Assembly (NCBI RefSeq): GCF_963975345.1
Contig: NZ_CAXBGE010000007.1
Span: 124,001 to 188,000 of the forward strand
Source: Maricaulis sp963975345
Lineage (GTDB): Bacteria > Pseudomonadota > Alphaproteobacteria > Caulobacterales > Maricaulaceae
Length of the DNA stretch: 64,000 nucleotides
Reading direction: 5' to 3'
The position numbers were made by a program, and so were the translations under genes. Below, piece by piece: positions 19,068-26,995 of this stretch. The notes under the pieces were generated by a model, which worked only from the letters and a program-made list of their open reading frames with translations, made no database searches and had not been told where the DNA came from. Numbering within the stretch: position 1 is the stretch's first letter; each line of letters begins with the position of its first letter.

Positions 19068-19775
19068 TCAAAACCGGTGCCGCGTCGCCGGACATTGGCA
19101 CGCAAATCCGCCGACGATCTCGCCCTCATTCTCGATATAATCGAAATTGACTTCCTCGCCCGCGCGTATGGCCCGGTTAGCGCGCAACAGCGGACGCGCC
19201 GGATCACTCGCATCAATGACGCTATTGGCCTGACAGCAATGATTGATATAGCGCAAATACCCGGTCGGCTCGCAGTGAACCTGATCTGTAATACGGGCGG
19301 AATGCGGGGTTTGCAGCTTGGTCATCTCGCCCCGAATGACGGTGATAATCTCACCGGAAGCCAGGTCGCGCTGCGCGAACACGCCGTGACCATGGATCGC
19401 GCTGGTCTGGATCGCGACACGGGCATCGTATTCGGCCATGAAGGCTGCGCGGCCGCCATTGGCTCCGTCCTGGCCAAGTTCCACGCGTTGGCCGGACAAG
19501 ACCATTTCACCCTCGCCGCGCTCGACCACGCTGAGATCGAGGATCGCCGTCGCCGCACCGACAGCGCCAAGCTCGGCGATGAACCCGTCCGCATTGCCGC
19601 TGCGGCTGCGCAGATGCGTCGAACCACCGCCCGCGCCCAGCCGCGTGACCTGCCCCATCCACACATCGCCCTGACGGCGAAGCTCGATCCACTCGAACAC
19701 GCGCCCATTTTCACCTGGATAACTCGCCAGGAATTCACCAACTCTCACAACACAACTCCCATGGAACTCGCGCAA
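19068..19775 (-). CDS. SET domain-containing protein (putative lysine methyltransferase)
   Basis: 235 residues. Residues 1-110 are an unrecognised beta-rich region. From about 118 a SET domain follows: SAIHGHGVFAQRDLASGEII (SAM-binding first block), YLRYINHCCQANSVI (equivalent of the NHSCxPN motif, here NHCCQAN), RANRAIRAGEEVNFDYIENE (GEELTxDY block), and a short Cys-containing tail ending FACQCPATRHRF, which resembles a reduced post-SET motif. SET proteins methylate lysines; bacterial ones are uncommon and their substrates mostly unknown. The NHxxxxN and final Tyr positions are kept, so activity is plausible. It stands alone between the MscS gene and the ABC exporter. Confidence 0.78.
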   Translation of the reverse strand: MREFHGSCVVRVGEFLASYPGENGRVFEWIELRRQGDVWMGQVTRLGAGGGSTHLRSRSGNADGFIAELGAVGAATAILDLSVVERGEGEMVLSGQRVELGQDGANGGRAAFMAEYDARVAIQTSAIHGHGVFAQRDLASGEIITVIRGEMTKLQTPHSARITDQVHCEPTGYLRYINHCCQANSVIDASDPARPLLRANRAIRAGEEVNFDYIENEGEIVGGFACQCPATRHRF

Positions 19776-19835
19776 AATCTCGCACAGCCCTAACGTGCGG
19801 AATAGGGCGTAGATGTCACGGTCGTGAACAAAGAG

Positions 19836-21722
19836 TCAAAGCGCGTCGAGCACCATCGCCGGGTCACCCGCTTCGCTCTGGCGCTTCCACATCCGCGCAT
19901 AGAGCCCGTCCAGGCCCAGCAGCTCGGTATGCGTGCCCGCTTCGGTGATGACGCCGGCGTCCATCACATAGATCCGGTCGGCATTGGCAATCGTCGACAG
20001 GCGGTGAGCGACGGCGATCGTCGTGCGCCCCTTGGCCGCTTCGGCCAGCGCCGTCTGGACTTCCTGTTCGGTCTCGCTATCGAGGGCCGATGTCGCCTCG
20101 TCGAGGACCAGCACCGCCGGGTTCTTCAGGATCGCGCGCGCCACGCCGACGCGCTGCTTTTCGCCGCCGGACAGTTTCAGCCCGCGCTCGCCAACCCGCG
20201 TCTCCAAGCCTTCGGGAAGCTTGCGCACAAACTCGCCCAGCTGCGCCCGCTCCAGCGCATCAAGAATCTCGGCTTCGCTCGCCTCGGGGCGGCCATAAAT
20301 CACGTTGGAGCGGAGCGTATCGTTGAACAGCACCACATCCTGCGGCACCAGCCCCAGCGCATCGCGCAGGCTCTCCTGGGTGACATCGGTCAGATCCTGG
20401 CCGTCGATCAACACCCGCCCGGCCTCGGGATCATAAAACCGGAACAGGAGCCGCAGGATCGTTGATTTGCCGGCCCCTGACGGCCCGCACAGGCCGACGA
20501 ATGTGCCCGGCGCCACATCGAGGCTGACGCTCTCGATCGATCGCGCACGGCCATCATGGGCGAAGCTGACCTTGTCGAATGTCACCGCGCCGCCCTTGAG
20601 CACGAGCGGTTTGGCATCGGGCGCATCAGCGACATCGGGCTTCAGCGCCAGCGTGTCGAACAGGCGTTCCATATCGACGGCGCTCTGCTTGATCTCGCGA
20701 TAGGCCCAGCCAAGGATATTCAGCGGCTGATAAATCGTCATCAGGATCAAAGTCACCGCCGCGACATCACCGGGCTGCAAGGCCCCGTTCCACGCTTTCC
20801 AGCCCGCCGTCAGCGCCATCGCCAGCAGGCCGGCATTCATCACCAGCGCTTGGCCGGCATTGAGTACGGCGAGCGAGGATTGTGACTTGGCGGCGGCATG
20901 GGCATAGCGCTGCATCACGCTGTCATAGGCATCGGTCTCGCGCTGTTCGGCGGCGAAGGCCTTGACGGTCTCAAAATTGATCAGGCTGTCGACAGCGCGG
21001 GCATTGGCCTCGTTATCGGCATTATTCATGTCGCGGCGGATCTTGACGCGCCAGTCGGTCACCGACCAGGTCATCGCCATATAGACGCCGACGGTGACCA
21101 GCGAGATGACGGCAAATTCCCAGCCATAATTGGCGCTCAACACGCCGGCCGCAAGCACCAGTTCGAGCAGGGTCGGGGCGATGTTGAAGACCAGGAAGCG
21201 CATCAGGAAATCAACGGCACGGGCGCCGCGATCAATGATCCGGTTGAGCGCCCCGGTCCGCTTCATCTGGTGAAAACCGATCGACAGGCCCTGGACATGG
21301 CCGAAGGCTTTGACCGAAGTCAGGCGCTGGGCGTCCTGGCTGACCGGCGCGAACATCGCATCGCGCAATTGCGGCGCCCCGACCGAGAGGAAACGCGCCG
21401 CCGCGTAGGCGAGAAAGGCCAGCGCGAAGCCCGCCACGGCGCCACTGGCCATCCAGCCGGTCGCCGCGCCGGGCACAGCGGCGGCGGTTTCATGCCCGGA
21501 GATCGCGTTAATCCCGTCGCCAAAGAAGACCGGCGCATAGACGGAGAATAATTTGGCGATCACCGTCAGGATCAGCGCCACCACCATCCGCACCCGCCAG
21601 CGCGCCATCTCCGGCGAAGCCAGCAGGCCAAACAGCCGTGCCATCGCCGGGCCGAGGCCACCATCATTGGCTTTTGTGGAATCGTCGGTGGGATCGGGGG
21701 TTGAGGGTCTCATCGCGTCCAC
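19836..21722 (-). CDS. Atm1-type ABC exporter (permease-ATPase fusion)
   Basis: 628-residue half-transporter: six hydrophobic helices in residues 40-340, then an ATPase domain with Walker A GPSGAGKST, Q-loop VPQDVVLF, signature LSGGEKQR, Walker B AVLVLDEATSALD and the switch His in VAHRLSTI. The extended SIGFHQMKRTGALNRIIDRG and AVDFLMRFLVFNIAPTLLEL regions mark the ABCB7/Atm1/HMT1 branch, which exports glutathione-linked sulfur or metal species and supports Fe-S assembly or metal detoxification. The start may be the ATG at 21722 or the one at 21713. Confidence 0.93.
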   Translation of the reverse strand: MDAMRPSTPDPTDDSTKANDGGLGPAMARLFGLLASPEMARWRVRMVVALILTVIAKLFSVYAPVFFGDGINAISGHETAAAVPGAATGWMASGAVAGFALAFLAYAAARFLSVGAPQLRDAMFAPVSQDAQRLTSVKAFGHVQGLSIGFHQMKRTGALNRIIDRGARAVDFLMRFLVFNIAPTLLELVLAAGVLSANYGWEFAVISLVTVGVYMAMTWSVTDWRVKIRRDMNNADNEANARAVDSLINFETVKAFAAEQRETDAYDSVMQRYAHAAAKSQSSLAVLNAGQALVMNAGLLAMALTAGWKAWNGALQPGDVAAVTLILMTIYQPLNILGWAYREIKQSAVDMERLFDTLALKPDVADAPDAKPLVLKGGAVTFDKVSFAHDGRARSIESVSLDVAPGTFVGLCGPSGAGKSTILRLLFRFYDPEAGRVLIDGQDLTDVTQESLRDALGLVPQDVVLFNDTLRSNVIYGRPEASEAEILDALERAQLGEFVRKLPEGLETRVGERGLKLSGGEKQRVGVARAILKNPAVLVLDEATSALDSETEQEVQTALAEAAKGRTTIAVAHRLSTIANADRIYVMDAGVITEAGTHTELLGLDGLYARMWKRQSEAGDPAMVLDAL

Positions 21723-21773
21723 AGATAGGGCGCGCAGGCCCCGAGCGCCAGAGGCACACGCTGCGCTGATCGA

Positions 21774-22124
21774 TCAGGGCAGACGCTCGAGCCAGTCGAA
21801 ATGGCCAACCACGGGGATGGCCAATGCGATCGGGAAAAAGGCGAGCCGGTGCCAACCGGCAATGCTGATGGCGGCACGAACCGGCAGCAACAGCAGCAGC
21901 GCCCCCGCGACCTGGCCCCACCACCATAATCGCAGCAGGTAGGGCGTTGCGAGCCAGTCAAAGAAGCGCATCACGCGCGGCACAGTGTCGGCGGCATCCA
22001 TCGCGGTCGGGAAAAACGTGTGCAGCAGCGCAATTTCGATATGGATCAGAAAAACGGCAATCAGGACATCAAACAGGATCGGACTCCAGCGCCGCGAAGG
22101 CGAGGAATCCAGATCCAGTGACAC
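21774..22124 (-). CDS. Small integral membrane protein of unknown function
   Basis: 116 residues with three or four hydrophobic segments (ILFDVLIAVFLIHIEIALLH, YLLRLWWWGQVAGALLLLLP, LAFFPIALAIPVVGHF). It starts at a GTG seven bases after the LysM gene stop on the same strand, so the two are probably translated from one message. The 3' end is 51 bp from the start of the Atm1-type exporter. I do not recognise a family; the membrane topology and operon position are the only clues. Confidence 0.65.
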   Translation of the reverse strand: MSLDLDSSPSRRWSPILFDVLIAVFLIHIEIALLHTFFPTAMDAADTVPRVMRFFDWLATPYLLRLWWWGQVAGALLLLLPVRAAISIAGWHRLAFFPIALAIPVVGHFDWLERLP

Positions 22125-22131
22125 TGCCCGC

Positions 22132-23127
22132 TCAGCCCTCGTCGGGCCCGGCTTCGTCCGGTGCCTGCAGCACTTGGCCGGGATAAATCAGATTGGGATC
22201 GCGGATCTGGCTGCGATTGGCTTCATAGATCACGGTGTACTGCACGCCGCGGCCATAGAGCTGGCGCGCCAGCCGCCACAGCGAATTGCCCGGCTGCACG
22301 ACCACCGAATCCGGACCCATATTAAGATCCTCGGCGGCGACGCGCTCGAAGGGCAAGGCGATGACGGCGGTGACATTGCCGTCACTATCAAGCTGATCGA
22401 CCTGGAGGTCATAGCGGCCAGGTGCCAGCAAGGCGCCGGCCTGCAGGGCCCATCGCCCGTCCGGACCCGCAGTGACCGATCCGACCAAAGCGCCATTGGC
22501 AAAAATCCGCACGGTTGAACCCGCTTCGGCACGGCCAGCAAAGATCACGGCGCCGGTCTCGTCATAATCGACGGTTTCGAGCACCAGCGAGCCCATTTCG
22601 CTGTCGGCACAGGACGGGCATTGCCAAACACGGCTGGCCTCACCGGGGCGTCCGACCACGACCAGCGGCGTTGCGCCGCGCGCTTCGGGAATCGAAACCA
22701 GCACCACTTGTTCGGAGCGCAATTCACGGCCATCGACGGCCCGCATCATCAGGCCGAGCTCGATCGCACCTGACGGCAGAGGATCGTTGAGGATGATCAC
22801 CCATTCGCCGCGATCATTGACCGTCTCGCGGGCAATCTCCTCACCATTCGCGAGCACGACAATCGTCGCACCGGGCTCGCCGCGTCCGGCGATGACCGCC
22901 GTACCGACCGGCGCCACGCGCACGATGTCGAACACGGGCGCGGCGAGCAGCGCGGTCGCATCGGCACCCGAGCTGATATTGGCTCCGGCCGCAACGGCAC
23001 TGTCGGACTGGGTTGGCGATTGTGCAGGGCCGCTCAGGGCAGGCCTGTACAGGATGAAGGCCAACGCGGCGGCGATCGCCAGCGCAGCCAGTGCCGCAGC
23101 AATGATGAACGACCGCGTCGCGGTCAT
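22132..23127 (-). CDS. LysM domain-containing membrane-anchored protein
   Basis: 331 residues with an N-terminal uncleaved anchor (SFIIAAALAALAIAAALAFILY), a long middle part containing two Ig-like or carboxypeptidase-regulatory-like repeats (IAGRGEPGATIVVLANGEEI and IFAGRAEAGSTVRIFANGAL are clearly related), and a C-terminal LysM module (VVQPGNSLWRLARQLYG, then NRSQIRDPNLIYPGQVL). LysM binds N-acetylglucosamine polymers, so a periplasmic peptidoglycan-associated role is inferred. A small membrane protein gene follows at once. Confidence 0.88.
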   Translation of the reverse strand: MTATRSFIIAAALAALAIAAALAFILYRPALSGPAQSPTQSDSAVAAGANISSGADATALLAAPVFDIVRVAPVGTAVIAGRGEPGATIVVLANGEEIARETVNDRGEWVIILNDPLPSGAIELGLMMRAVDGRELRSEQVVLVSIPEARGATPLVVVGRPGEASRVWQCPSCADSEMGSLVLETVDYDETGAVIFAGRAEAGSTVRIFANGALVGSVTAGPDGRWALQAGALLAPGRYDLQVDQLDSDGNVTAVIALPFERVAAEDLNMGPDSVVVQPGNSLWRLARQLYGRGVQYTVIYEANRSQIRDPNLIYPGQVLQAPDEAGPDEG

Positions 23128-23231
23128 GTCCGTACTCCTGTTTCAATCTGGCCCGGGGCAAAGCTGTAATCGATCATAAAAACACCTGATGCAAACCTCG
23201 CGCCGCCGGGCAAGGGCGAATACCATCACCA

Positions 23232-23825
23232 ATGAGCAAATCAAACAAGGGCGATGCTTCAATGGCGAAACTAAGGTCGATTGGTGTTTTTTGCGGTTCA
23301 CGTCTCGGTGAACGCGAAAGCTATCAGGACGCCGCCGAAGCCGTCGGACGTGCCATTGCCCGTGCCGGCGCGCGGCTGGTCTATGGGGGTGGCGATGTTG
23401 GGCTGATGGGCGTTGCCGCCTCGAGCGCGGCAGCCGAGCGCGGCCAGGTCTTGGGCATCATCCCCGGCTTCCTGATTGCCCGCGAAGGCCAGCTGGAGGG
23501 CGTCGACATCCGCATCGTCGAGACCATGTCAGAGCGCAAAGTGCAGCTGATCGACGAATCCGACGCCTTCATCATCCTGCCCGGCGGCACCGGCACGCTG
23601 GAAGAAGTCTTCGACGTCATCTCACGCCAGCAACTCGACCTGCACGACAAGCCGGTGGCTTTTCTCAATGTCGACGGCTTCTGGGATCCGCTGGTTGCGC
23701 TGATCCGTCACACCGTCGAACAGGGCTTCACGCCGCCATCGCTGGCCGCCCATATCGCCCTGGAAGCCGATGCCGAGCGCGCCGTGCGTGATATCATGGC
23801 GACGCTCGACAAAGCCGCGACCTAA
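23232..23825 (+). CDS. LOG-family protein (TIGR00730, Rossmann fold)
   Basis: 197 residues. The family signature is complete: IGVFCGSRLG, LVYGGGDVGLMGVAA, MSERKVQLIDESDAFIILPG and PGGTGTLEEVFDVIS (PGGxGTxxE motif). Members hydrolyse nucleoside 5'-monophosphates to base and ribose 5-phosphate; in plants and some bacteria they activate cytokinins, while in most bacteria they are probably general nucleotide hydrolases. Two ATGs are possible (23232 and 23262). The stop overlaps the convergent XRE gene by 4 bp. Confidence 0.92.
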   Translation: MSKSNKGDASMAKLRSIGVFCGSRLGERESYQDAAEAVGRAIARAGARLVYGGGDVGLMGVAASSAAAERGQVLGIIPGFLIAREGQLEGVDIRIVETMSERKVQLIDESDAFIILPGGTGTLEEVFDVISRQQLDLHDKPVAFLNVDGFWDPLVALIRHTVEQGFTPPSLAAHIALEADAERAVRDIMATLDKAAT

Positions 23826-24025
23826 TCAGCCTCACCGACCGGGTCGAACACCTCCTCGATCCGCAGATCAAACGCCCCGGCCAGCGCGAAAGCCAGGTTG
23901 AGCGAGGGATCATGCTTGCCGGTCTCGACCGCATTGATCGCCTGGCGCGAGACGCTGACCCGCTCGGCCAGCTCGGCCTGGCTCCAACGCCGCTCGGCGC
24001 GCAAGACTCTGAGCCGGTTCTTCAT
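23822..24025 (-). CDS. Small XRE-family helix-turn-helix regulator
   Basis: 67 residues that consist of little more than an HTH_3 domain: MKNRLRVLRAERRWSQAELA, then VSRQAINAVETGKHDPSLNL and ALAGAFDLRIEEVF. This is the compact YozG/YgzD-like type usually encoded next to a small membrane protein. Here the ATG at 24025 overlaps the stop of such a membrane protein gene (ATGA), which fixes the start. Regulation of its own operon is likely; the repeated sequence at 25347-25419 is a possible target. Confidence 0.88.
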   Translation of the reverse strand: MKNRLRVLRAERRWSQAELAERVSVSRQAINAVETGKHDPSLNLAFALAGAFDLRIEEVFDPVGEAD

Positions 24026-24414
24026 CTGTAGAGCCAGCGCAGGATGCAACTGATCAGCCCCGCCAGCCCGACCATCACCGGCAAAACCCAGATCATGGAA
24101 ATCTCCGGCAGATCCACTGCGCCCTCGATGAAACCATAGGCGAAGCAGGCGAAACCGGTCAGCAGGGCCGCAGCGAGCATGGATTCAGAGATGATGCGGC
24201 GTTTGAATTCATCGCGGGTGTGGAAGAACACCATCACCGCGTGCAGGGCATAAAGGCCTGGCAGAACCGGCAGGACAGCGAGTACGCCACGTTGCCATTG
24301 CGCCAGCTCCATGCTGTTCAGCAGGGAAACCGTACCAAACAGAAGCAACATATAGACGAGCATCGCGGCGCCGAAATGGACGAGGTAACGTTTGACTGGG
24401 GCTTGCATCGACAT
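24022..24414 (-). CDS. Small membrane protein paired with XRE regulator
   Basis: 130 residues with four hydrophobic helices (about residues 10-32, 42-64, 80-98 and 106-126), a short basic N-terminus, and a charged loop HTRDEFKRRIISES between helices two and three. It sits three bases after the alpha/beta hydrolase stop and overlaps the XRE gene. Pairs of a four-helix membrane protein and a tiny XRE regulator are common, but the function of the membrane partner is unknown. An alternative ATG lies two codons downstream. Confidence 0.75.
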   Translation of the reverse strand: MSMQAPVKRYLVHFGAAMLVYMLLLFGTVSLLNSMELAQWQRGVLAVLPVLPGLYALHAVMVFFHTRDEFKRRIISESMLAAALLTGFACFAYGFIEGAVDLPEISMIWVLPVMVGLAGLISCILRWLYR

Positions 24415-24417
24415 CTC

Positions 24418-25317
24418 CTATTCTCCGGCGGGCAAGACAGCGGTCAGCTCGCGCATGAATGCTTCGGGCTGATCCAGCATGATGAAATGGCGCGAGTCGG
24501 CAATGATGTGCACCTGCACGTCGGGCAGGCTGGCATATTGACCTTGGTAGACCGCCAGCAATTGTTCGGCTGTCATTGGCGCGCCTTCGGACCAAGCGGC
24601 CAGCACTGTCACTTTGGCGCGCACATCAGCGAGGGTCGGCGTGAAATCCGTGCCGGCGACTTCAACCATCGCCCGGGCGACCGCGTCTTGATCGGCCCGC
24701 TCTATCCAACCCATCACTCGGGCCTGTCCCTCGGGGGTCATCGACTGGATCGCCAGTCCCTGCTGGCTCATGGCGAGGAATTGTTCGCGGGGCATGGCGG
24801 CCAGCTGCGCGGCCATCATCTGCCCGTACTGAGCCGCCTGCTCCGGCGTTGCCGCCGGATTGAACAAGCGCAGGAAAAACGGCGCGCTGTCGACCACGAG
24901 GACGCGGCCGACATGTTGCGGGCGCAGTGCCGCAAGCTGGAGCGCGATCTGGCCGCCCATCGAATGGCCGACGATGGTCACGTCATCGAGATTCTGGCTG
25001 TCGAGATAATCCGCCAGCTCCGCAACCAACGGGTCGAGAAACGCCCCCTCGCCCACCGCAGGCACATCGCCGAAGCCGGCCGCAGTTATGGTGTAAATGT
25101 CGGCAGAATTGCCCAGCTCGGCCACCGTATCAGTCCAGACTTCACCGGGCGTCGCCAGGCCGGGAATCAGGATCAGCGCCGGGGCGCCAGCCATGCCGGC
25201 GTGGTCGACCTCGAACCGGGTCTGCGCGTCGGAATTCGCCGCGATACAGGCGGCCAGCGCGATCGCGGTCAAAAACCAGCGCATCGGCGTCATCGGTTGG
25301 CATAATTGAATTCGCAT
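24418..25317 (-). CDS. Secreted alpha/beta hydrolase
   Basis: 299 residues. An N-terminal signal (MRWFLTAIALAACIAANSDA) is followed by an alpha/beta-hydrolase fold: oxyanion region LILIPGLATPGEVW, nucleophile elbow VGHSMGGQIA with the catalytic Ser, and the late IIADSRHFIMLDQPEAF with the catalytic His. The substrate is unknown. The ATG at 25317 is chosen because GGAG lies six bases upstream; other ATGs are at 25293 and 25284. It is the first gene of an apparent operon with the membrane protein and XRE regulator, and two copies of a 21-bp sequence lie just upstream. Confidence 0.85.
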   Translation of the reverse strand: MRIQLCQPMTPMRWFLTAIALAACIAANSDAQTRFEVDHAGMAGAPALILIPGLATPGEVWTDTVAELGNSADIYTITAAGFGDVPAVGEGAFLDPLVAELADYLDSQNLDDVTIVGHSMGGQIALQLAALRPQHVGRVLVVDSAPFFLRLFNPAATPEQAAQYGQMMAAQLAAMPREQFLAMSQQGLAIQSMTPEGQARVMGWIERADQDAVARAMVEVAGTDFTPTLADVRAKVTVLAAWSEGAPMTAEQLLAVYQGQYASLPDVQVHIIADSRHFIMLDQPEAFMRELTAVLPAGE

Positions 25318-25346
25318 TCCAGTCTCCATCAGGTGATCATGACACA

Positions 25347-25419
25347 ATGTAATGATAACCTGACATATCGACTCGAATTGTCAAGCTAGCCTTACATAAT
25401 GTTGTGATAACCTGTCATA
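25347..25419 (-). promoter_or_regulatory. Two 21-bp direct repeats ahead of the hydrolase operon
   Basis: Copies at 25347-25367 and 25399-25419 share 18 of 21 bases (minus-strand consensus TATGWCAGGTTATCAYWACAT) and are 52 bp apart, about five helical turns. Each has ATG(T/A) and ACAT near its ends. A TTGACA lies between them (25379-25384, minus strand) but no good -10 follows. The layout suggests operator sites for a dimeric regulator. Confidence 0.6.
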
Positions 25420-25420
25420 G

Positions 25421-25450
25421 CAAGACCCCACACCAGAGTGCGGGGCCTTG
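25421..25450 (-). terminator. Hairpin downstream of gltX, possible terminator
   Basis: Arms 25421-25433 and 25438-25450 pair over 13 positions with two mismatches (core CCCCACAC / GTGCGGGG) around a CAGA loop. It lies 41 bp after the gltX stop; the following minus-strand bases are not a clean T run. Confidence 0.5.
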
Positions 25451-25491
25451 TCATGCATGGCATTGTGCAAAAAATTCTGGCCGTCCCGCGG

Positions 25492-26835
25492 TTAAGCGAT
25501 CTCGCCCTTGAGCCGGGCGATGGATCGGTCACGCCCGATCAAGGGCAGCATCACCGCCATCTCCGGCCCGTGGGCCTCACCGGTCAGCGCCAGACGCAGC
25601 GGCATGAACAAGCCCTTGCCCTTGCGGCCGGTCGCTTCTTTCAGCGCCGTCGTCCAAGCCCCCCAGCTGTCAGCGTCGAGCGTGCCGGCCGGCAGCATGT
25701 CGGCGGCGGTCGCGGAGAATTCAGCATCCTCGGCCGCGATCACCGGCGTCACCGGCCCGGAGACCAGAGCCGCCAAGCCCTTGGCATCAGACAGGCGTTC
25801 CAGATTGGAGCGGACGCCGTTCCAGAAAGCTTCGCCGCCATCGGCTCCCATCGCTGCGAGGCGGTCCCTGACCTCACCATAGGGTTTGGCGTGCAGCAGC
25901 TTGGCATTGATGCGTTTCAAATCTTCCGGATCGAACCGGGCCGGCGAACGCGACAGCTTGCCCAGATCAAAGCCTTCCAGCAGGCCTTCAACCGTCTCGA
26001 ACGCGTCGACCGCATCGGACGTGCCCAGCTTGGCCAGCAGCGAGATCACCGCCATCGGCTCAAAGCCCTCGACATCGCGGATATCAGAGATCCCGAGCGA
26101 GCCGATCCGTTTCGACAGCTTGCCGCCATCGGCCCCGACCAGCAATGCCTGGTGCCCGAAGAAGGGCGGCTTGCCACCGAGTGCTTCGAAAATCTCGATC
26201 TGGGCTCCGGAATTGGTGGTGTGATCCTCGCCGCGAATGATGTGGGTGATCTTGGCGTCGATATCATCGACGACGCTCGGCAGCGTATAAAGATAGCTGC
26301 CATCCTCGCGGATCAGGATCGGGTCGGACAGCGAAGTCGTCTCGATCGAGACAGGCCCGCGCACCAGATCCTCCCAAACCACCGGATTGCCCGACAATTT
26401 GAAACGCCAATGCGGCTTGCGCCCTGCCGCGTCGAAAGCGGCCTTGTCGGCATCGGTGAGCTCCAGCGCCGCGCGGTCATAAACCGGCGGACGGCCGTTT
26501 TTCATCTGCAGCTTGCGTTTGCGATCGAGATCCTCGCCGGTCTCATAGCAGGCATAGAGCAGACCATCAGCGCGCAGCTTCGCCGCCGCCGCCTCATACA
26601 GATCAAACCGCTCGGACTGTTTAAACGTCTCATCCCAGCCAATCCCCAGCCAGGTCAGATCCGCGCGGATGCCGTCCTCATAGGCCGCCGTCGAGCGCTC
26701 AAGATCGGTATCGTCGATCCGCAACACGAAAGTCCCGCCCGCCTTCTTGGCGAACAGATAGTTGAAGATCGCGGTGCGAACATTGCCGACATGAAGCTTG
26801 CCGGTCGGGCTCGGAGCAAAACGGACTTTGGTCAT
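25492..26835 (-). CDS. gltX: Glutamate--tRNA ligase
   Basis: 447-residue class I synthetase. RFAPSPTGKLHVGNVRTAIF carries the HIGH-equivalent (HVGN), IRIDDTDLERS is the conserved substrate-binding block, and KLSKRIGSLGI is the KMSKS-equivalent. The anticodon-binding C-terminal region is shorter than in the longest GluRS forms. Alphaproteobacteria often have two gltX paralogs, one of them charging tRNA-Gln for transamidation; I cannot say which this is. It is divergent from the pentapeptide-repeat gene across 160 bp. Confidence 0.95.
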   Translation of the reverse strand: MTKVRFAPSPTGKLHVGNVRTAIFNYLFAKKAGGTFVLRIDDTDLERSTAAYEDGIRADLTWLGIGWDETFKQSERFDLYEAAAAKLRADGLLYACYETGEDLDRKRKLQMKNGRPPVYDRAALELTDADKAAFDAAGRKPHWRFKLSGNPVVWEDLVRGPVSIETTSLSDPILIREDGSYLYTLPSVVDDIDAKITHIIRGEDHTTNSGAQIEIFEALGGKPPFFGHQALLVGADGGKLSKRIGSLGISDIRDVEGFEPMAVISLLAKLGTSDAVDAFETVEGLLEGFDLGKLSRSPARFDPEDLKRINAKLLHAKPYGEVRDRLAAMGADGGEAFWNGVRSNLERLSDAKGLAALVSGPVTPVIAAEDAEFSATAADMLPAGTLDADSWGAWTTALKEATGRKGKGLFMPLRLALTGEAHGPEMAVMLPLIGRDRSIARLKGEIA

Positions 26836-26995
26836 GGGATGAAGCCTGCCTGAAGTTGAGGCGGTGGCTTAGCGCTGTCGCGGGTTTGGGGCAAGCGGGG
26901 GTGTCGGATGTGAGGGGAGGCGAACGCCCCTCTGGCCATTTCCCCCCACCTGCGCCAGTCTCCTCGCGACATGCGGGTAGACGGAGTGCGTTCAC

